Assembly: GCF_001424265.1 (NCBI RefSeq)
Contig: NZ_LMOV01000027.1
Location: 124,001-188,000, forward strand
Direction of reading: 5' to 3'
Source of the DNA: Acidovorax sp. Leaf160
GTDB taxonomy: Bacteria > Pseudomonadota > Gammaproteobacteria > Burkholderiales > Burkholderiaceae_C
DNA: 64,000 nucleotides
Position 1 is the first letter of the stretch. Every line of letters begins with the position of its first letter. The translations under genes were made by a program, and so were the position numbers. Of the stretch, positions 60,693 through 64,000 are shown in pieces. The notes under the pieces were generated by a model that was not told where the DNA came from, searched no databases, and saw only the letters and a list, made by a program, of their open reading frames with translations.

Positions 60693-61313
60693 ATGAGCAT
60701 CGATCTCGCACACATCAACGCCACCCTGGGCCGCGATGCGCAGGGCCTGGTGGACTGGGCCATCGGCCTGGGCCGCCCGGCCATCGTGACCACCAATTTC
60801 CGCCCCTTCGAGGCGGTGATCCTGCACCTCTGCACCCGTGCCCGGCCCGACATCCCCGTGGTGTGGATGGACAACGGCTACAACACGGAAGCCACCTACC
60901 GCTTCGCCGACGACGTGACCAGGCAGCTGGGGCTGAACCTGAGCATCTATCTGCCCCGCCGCTCGCGCGCGCACCGCGAGGCGGTGGAAGGCCCGGTGCC
61001 CGCGCTGGACGATCCGCGCCACGCGGCCTTCACCGAAGAGGTGAAGCTCGAACCCTTCGCGCGGGCGTTGCGCGAAACCGCGCCGCAGGTGTGGTTCACG
61101 GCACTGCGGGCCACCGACACGGCGGTGCGCGCGCAGATGGACCCGGTGAGCATCAACCCGGACGGACTCGTCAAGGTGGCGCCGCTGCTGCACTGGTCTT
61201 CCAAGGAGCTGTACGAATACCTGCAGGCCCACGGCCTGCCCAACAACTTCGACTACGTCGATCCGACCAAGGGCGAAGACAACCGCGAGTGCGGACTGCA
61301 CCTGTCGCATTGA
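60693..61313 (+). CDS. PAPS reductase-family (CysH-like) protein
   Basis: 206 residues from ATG 60693, with GGAG eight bases upstream. The ATP-pyrophosphatase fold of the family is seen in VVWMDNGYNTEATYRFAD and the C-terminal ECGLH motif (catalytic Cys-type). The phosphate-binding SFG loop is replaced by TNFRPFEAVIL, and the CC pairs of [4Fe-4S] APS reductases are absent. So it resembles thioredoxin-dependent PAPS reductases but with a changed loop. No other cys genes lie near. Activity on APS or PAPS is uncertain. A terminator follows. Confidence 0.78.
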   Translation: MSIDLAHINATLGRDAQGLVDWAIGLGRPAIVTTNFRPFEAVILHLCTRARPDIPVVWMDNGYNTEATYRFADDVTRQLGLNLSIYLPRRSRAHREAVEGPVPALDDPRHAAFTEEVKLEPFARALRETAPQVWFTALRATDTAVRAQMDPVSINPDGLVKVAPLLHWSSKELYEYLQAHGLPNNFDYVDPTKGEDNRECGLHLSH

Positions 61314-61336
61314 ATCGCCGGTCCGGCGGGTTCCTG

Positions 61337-61363
61337 AAGGCGTGCCGCGGGCACGCCTTTTTT
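61337..61363 (+). terminator. Rho-independent terminator after the CysH-like gene
   Basis: Perfect 10-bp stem (AAGGCGTGCC / GGCACGCCTT) with a 3-base loop, running into six T, 24 bp after the stop. Confidence 0.9.
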
Positions 61364-61523
61364 GTGCCTGCCTTATCCGTAGGCTTGAACTGACGCCGGC
61401 TGCGTGACCGCACCTACGCTCCTCTTTCGAGCGCACTTCTACAGTGCGTGCATCGCGTCCAGACCCGTGCTTCCCTATGTCGGGGAAGCGGAGGAAGCGA
61501 CAACAACCGCAAAGGAGATGGCC

Positions 61524-61742
61524 ATGAACGAAGACACCGTCAAGGGCAACTGGAAGCAGTTCACCGGCAAGATCAAGGAGCAATGGGGCAAGCTGACGGA
61601 CGACGATCTCGACGTCGCTGCCGGCAAGCGCGACCAGCTGCTGGGCAAGCTCCAGGAACGCCACGGCCTGGCCAAGGACGCCGCGGAAGAACAACTGAAG
61701 TCGTGGGAAGGCCGCAACCCGGACTTCCGCTACGACCGTTGA
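61524..61742 (+). CDS. CsbD family stress protein
   Basis: 72 residues from ATG 61524, with AAGGAG six bases upstream; an ATG at 61518 adds two residues. The CsbD pattern NEDTVKGNWKQFTGKIKEQWGKLTDDDL is clear; the rest is helical and charged. CsbD proteins are abundant in general stress but their molecular role is unknown. It lies ahead of an unrelated but also highly charged small secreted protein. Confidence 0.93.
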   Translation: MNEDTVKGNWKQFTGKIKEQWGKLTDDDLDVAAGKRDQLLGKLQERHGLAKDAAEEQLKSWEGRNPDFRYDR

Positions 61743-61917
61743 TGGATTCCACCCGCCGGGTCCACGGACCTGGCGGGAAGCCGGCGGCGCAACCCGTCGC
61801 CGGTGGAGTCGCCTGGTATTTCATCCACCTACAACAAGCCCGAGCCCTGTAGCCGCTGCCAGTGCAGCAGGCGAACGGCCAAGGCACCAAAACTTTTCAG
61901 ACCCGAGGAGAACTCCT

Positions 61918-62496
61918 ATGAAGCACGCACGTCACCTGATCGCTATCGTCGCCGCCGGCATGCTGGCCACCTCTGCCATGGCCATGACCAGCGCCGAACA
62001 CAAGGCCGCCAAGGACCAGATCTCCGCCGACTACAAGGCCAACAAGGCCAAGTGCGACGCGCTGACTGCCAACGCCAAGGACATCTGCATGAAGGAAGCC
62101 AAGGGCGCCGAGAACGTCGCCAAGGCCGACCTGGAAGCCCGCTACAAGCCCAGCGACAAGAACACCTACAAGGTGGCAGAAGCCCGCGCTGACGCTGACT
62201 ACGCCGTCGCCAAGGAAAAGTGCGACGACCTGAGCGGTGATGCCAAGAACGTCTGCCAGAAGGACGCCAAGGCCGCGCACGTGACCGCCAAGGAAAACGC
62301 CAAGGTCGCCCGCGCCCAGGCCAAGCCTGCCGACACCGCTGCCAAGAAGGAAGCCAACGTCGCCGAAGTGAAGCAGGAAGCCACCGCCGAAATGCGTGAA
62401 GCCCAGTACAAGGCTGCCAAGGAGCGCTGCGACACGATGAGTGGCGATGCCAAGGACAAGTGCGTGGCTGACGCCAAGCGCATGTACGGCCAGTAA
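61918..62496 (+). CDS. Secreted Lys/Ala-rich protein with three Cys-pair repeats
   Basis: 192 residues, GAGGAGA nearby as ribosome site. A signal peptide (MKHARHLIAIVAAGMLATSAMA) precedes three helical repeats. Each has the plan Y-x-x-A/N-K-x-K/R-C-D-x-L/M, about nine residues, C, then K/D-A-K: AKCDALTANAKDICMKEAK, EKCDDLSGDAKNVCQKDAK and ERCDTMSGDAKDKCVADAK. Cys pairs spaced about ten residues apart could form intra-repeat disulfides. The codon use (AAG, GCC) and strong terminator suggest high expression. Resemblance to TolA-like helices is low-complexity only. No family function is known to me. Confidence 0.8.
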   Translation: MKHARHLIAIVAAGMLATSAMAMTSAEHKAAKDQISADYKANKAKCDALTANAKDICMKEAKGAENVAKADLEARYKPSDKNTYKVAEARADADYAVAKEKCDDLSGDAKNVCQKDAKAAHVTAKENAKVARAQAKPADTAAKKEANVAEVKQEATAEMREAQYKAAKERCDTMSGDAKDKCVADAKRMYGQ

Positions 62497-62585
62497 TCCG
62501 CCAGGCTCTCCGGCAACTGCGCCTGTCACCACAACGAGACGCGGAGCGTTCGCGGCCCAGCGCCGCCATCGCTACCGCGCCCGGA

Positions 62586-62613
62586 GGCCCCGCCCATGCG
62601 GGGCCTTTTTTTT
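62586..62613 (+). terminator. Rho-independent terminator after the Cys-repeat gene
   Basis: Perfect 8-bp stem (GGCCCCGC / GCGGGGCC) with a 4-base loop and eight T. Confidence 0.92.
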
Positions 62614-62761
62614 ATGCGCGCGCGGCAGGGGTGCAGCGGGTTGCCCGGAAACCGTCTGCGTCCCAGGAACCTGATCTGGCGCAAGGCTGGCGCCGCCGCT
62701 GCCGCCTAAGCTGGTGTTCGCCGCCGCTTCGGGCCGGCATCAGCAAAGGATGGTGAACGGG

Positions 62762-63310
62762 ATGACGCGATTGGAATGGTCGGACAGGCTGGCACTGGAG
62801 CTGCCAGTGATGGATGCCACGCACCAGGAGTTCGTCGAACTGCTGGCGGCCGTGCAGGAGAGTTCCGATGGCCGGCTGCTGCCGGCCTGGCAGGCGCTGG
62901 TCGAACACACGACGGCGCATTTCGGGCAGGAAGACCGCTGGATGCAGGCCACCCGCTTCGCCTCCGGCAACTGCCATGCCCTGCAGCACCGCGTCATCCT
63001 GCAGGTGCTGGGCGAGGGCACCGAGCGGGCGCAGGCCCACGGCGAACTCCACGTGCTGCGGACCCTGGCCAGCGAGCTGGCGGCCTGGTTCCCGCAGCAC
63101 ACGCAGACGATGGACGCCGCCCTGGCGCTGCATCTGCGGCGCGTGGGCTTCGACCCGGCGACGGGCCATGTGCTGGGGCCCGCCCAGCTGCCCGCCGCGC
63201 CGATCGAAGGCTGCGGGGGTGCCTGCTCTACCGCCCCCGCCCGTGCCCCCGCCCGTGCCCGTGCCCGTGCCGCCACTGCATCGGCTGTGGATCGAACGGT
63301 GCCCGCCTGA
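62762..63310 (+). CDS. Bacteriohemerythrin
   Basis: 182 residues from ATG 62762. The di-iron ligand set is complete: His21 (ATHQEF), His53-x3-Glu57 (AHFGQED), His72-x3-His76 (CHALQH) and His113-x4-Asp118 (HTQTMD). It binds oxygen or senses redox state. Beyond residue about 130 there is a C-terminal Cys-containing (EGCGGACS), then Pro/Ala/Arg repeat tail that is not part of the core fold. The gene is alone between a terminator and the convergent CreD gene pair. Confidence 0.92.
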   Translation: MTRLEWSDRLALELPVMDATHQEFVELLAAVQESSDGRLLPAWQALVEHTTAHFGQEDRWMQATRFASGNCHALQHRVILQVLGEGTERAQAHGELHVLRTLASELAAWFPQHTQTMDAALALHLRRVGFDPATGHVLGPAQLPAAPIEGCGGACSTAPARAPARARARAATASAVDRTVPA

Positions 63311-63345
63311 ACCGACGCGAAGAGAAGCGAAGCGCGGCGGCCGTT

Positions 63346-63606
63346 TCAGCGGCTGGCCCCGCGTGGCAGCCGCAGGCCGGCCATGCGCCATGCCAGCAGC
63401 CGGAGCGCCCGCCGCAGCGCGGCCGACCGGCCCCCCTGCGGCGGCGTTGCGTAGGCCGCCTGCAGCACCTCCTGCTTCACGCCACGCAGCGCCGTGCGAT
63501 CGCGCGCCGCCAGCGCGGCCAGCAGCCGGTCGTGATAGCGCTGCACCCGCGCGGCCTCGGCCGCTGCCAGCGTACCCGTGTCCTGCGATGGCGTGGGCGT
63601 CGTCAT
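63346..63606 (-). CDS. Small hypothetical protein overlapping creD
   Basis: 86 residues from ATG 63606, overlapping the creD stop by 4 bp (ATGA), so it is translationally coupled. It is Ala/Arg-rich and mostly helical, with no clear family (TLAAAEAARVQRYHDRLLAA, then GVKQEVLQAAYATPPQGG). The coupling supports a real gene of the creD operon. Confidence 0.6.
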   Translation of the reverse strand: MTTPTPSQDTGTLAAAEAARVQRYHDRLLAALAARDRTALRGVKQEVLQAAYATPPQGGRSAALRRALRLLAWRMAGLRLPRGASR

Positions 63607-64000
63607 GCGGCCCCCTGCGGGGCAGGCGCGGCGTCGGCGCCGCCGGAGCGGCCCATGCCATACCAGTCCACCCGGCGGGTGAGCACCATCACGGCGCCCA
63701 GCACCAGGAAGAGCGCGATCGATCCCACCACCAGCGCGGTCTGCTCCAGCTGCAGCAGCACGTAGAGCAGGCCATACAGCACGGCAATGCCGGCGGCGAA
63801 CGGCAGGCCGCGCCGCGCGCTGCCCAGCATGTGGCTGGCGTAGTAGCCCAGCAGCAGCACGCAGGCGCCCGCCGCCACCGCATACGAGAGCCCGAACGAA
63901 AGATGTTCCGACAGGCTCACCAGCAGGAGGAAGAAGCTGCACAGCGCCGCGCCCACCAGCAGGTACTGCACCGGGTGCACGCGCACCCGGCCCGCCGCCG
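63603..64000 (-). CDS. creD: Inner membrane protein CreD, C-terminal part (partial)
   Basis: The gene runs off the right edge, so only about 132 C-terminal residues are visible. The characteristic end of CreD is clear: RVHPVQYLLVGAALCSFFLLL, then SLSEHLSFGLSYAVAA, GLLYVLLQLEQTAL and LTRRVDWY, across several membrane helices. CreD is controlled by the CreBC two-component system in other bacteria and is linked to envelope integrity and beta-lactam response; creBC would be expected upstream, outside the window. Confidence 0.9.
   Translation of the reverse strand, partial: AAGRVRVHPVQYLLVGAALCSFFLLLVSLSEHLSFGLSYAVAAGACVLLLGYYASHMLGSARRGLPFAAGIAVLYGLLYVLLQLEQTALVVGSIALFLVLGAVMVLTRRVDWYGMGRSGGADAAPAPQGAA

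Overview
The window is about 64 kb of uniformly GC-rich DNA with tightly packed genes. I saw no tRNA, rRNA, transposase, phage gene or CRISPR array. Several features point to a Comamonadaceae betaproteobacterium close to Acidovorax/Paracidovorax: several Bug/TctC-type solute receptors, the divergent gatCAB / mreBCD-mrdA pair, the divergent xth / pyrE pair, and dispersed TTGCTAT-type hairpin repeats. The assignment rests on gene content and order, not on a search.

Layout. 0-4.2 kb: a probable mevalonate-catabolism locus with a TctA-like permease cut by the window edge, a small membrane protein, a degradative HMG-CoA reductase and a divergent MocR regulator. 4.3-6.5 kb: a metallo-beta-lactamase-fold hydrolase, a small GWGSLIW protein and a 2H phosphodiesterase. 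6.5-15.7 kb: a TonB-dependent receptor, a 7TM-DISM histidine kinase, its divergent response regulator, and a 1.2-kaa secreted protein with eight DUF11-like repeats and an IPTL-CTERM tail. 15.9-19 kb: a DUF1264 lipoprotein, a SRAP/YedK protein, a PPOX-fold protein and an LprI-like protein. 19-23.8 kb: an organic-acid pathway with a Bug receptor, an ICL/PEP-mutase-family lyase and an aconitase-type hydratase in two subunits, facing an IclR regulator across two matching palindromes. 24-27.2 kb: a GspG-like pseudopilin and a membrane GGDEF/EAL protein. 27.7-30.6 kb: a LysR regulator facing a Bug receptor and a ModA-like binding protein. 30.8-34.9 kb: a stress-type cluster with two complete ferritin-like proteins, a YciF-type ferritin-like protein and small proteins.

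35-47 kb is mainly core housekeeping: xth and pyrE, gatCAB, and the cell-shape genes mreBCD-mrdA. 47-52.5 kb holds an EamA exporter, an amino-acid ABC transporter, arginase and a TauE/SafE permease, which together look like an arginine or nitrogen locus. amtB follows. 54.7-60.6 kb carries a GMC oxidoreductase and an Mla-type lipid transport operon (STAS-like domain fused to MlaE, MlaF, MlaD, lipoprotein). 60.7-64 kb carries a PAPS-reductase-family protein, a CsbD protein, a three-repeat Cys/Lys/Ala-rich secreted protein, a bacteriohemerythrin and the C-terminal part of CreD.

The best candidates for under-described biology are the mevalonate uptake/degradation pairing, the dimethylmalate-like hydratase/lyase cluster with its paired operators, the ferritin-like cluster, the kinase / TonB receptor / DUF11-IPTL neighbourhood, and a minus-strand terminator upstream of amtB that no annotated gene explains.
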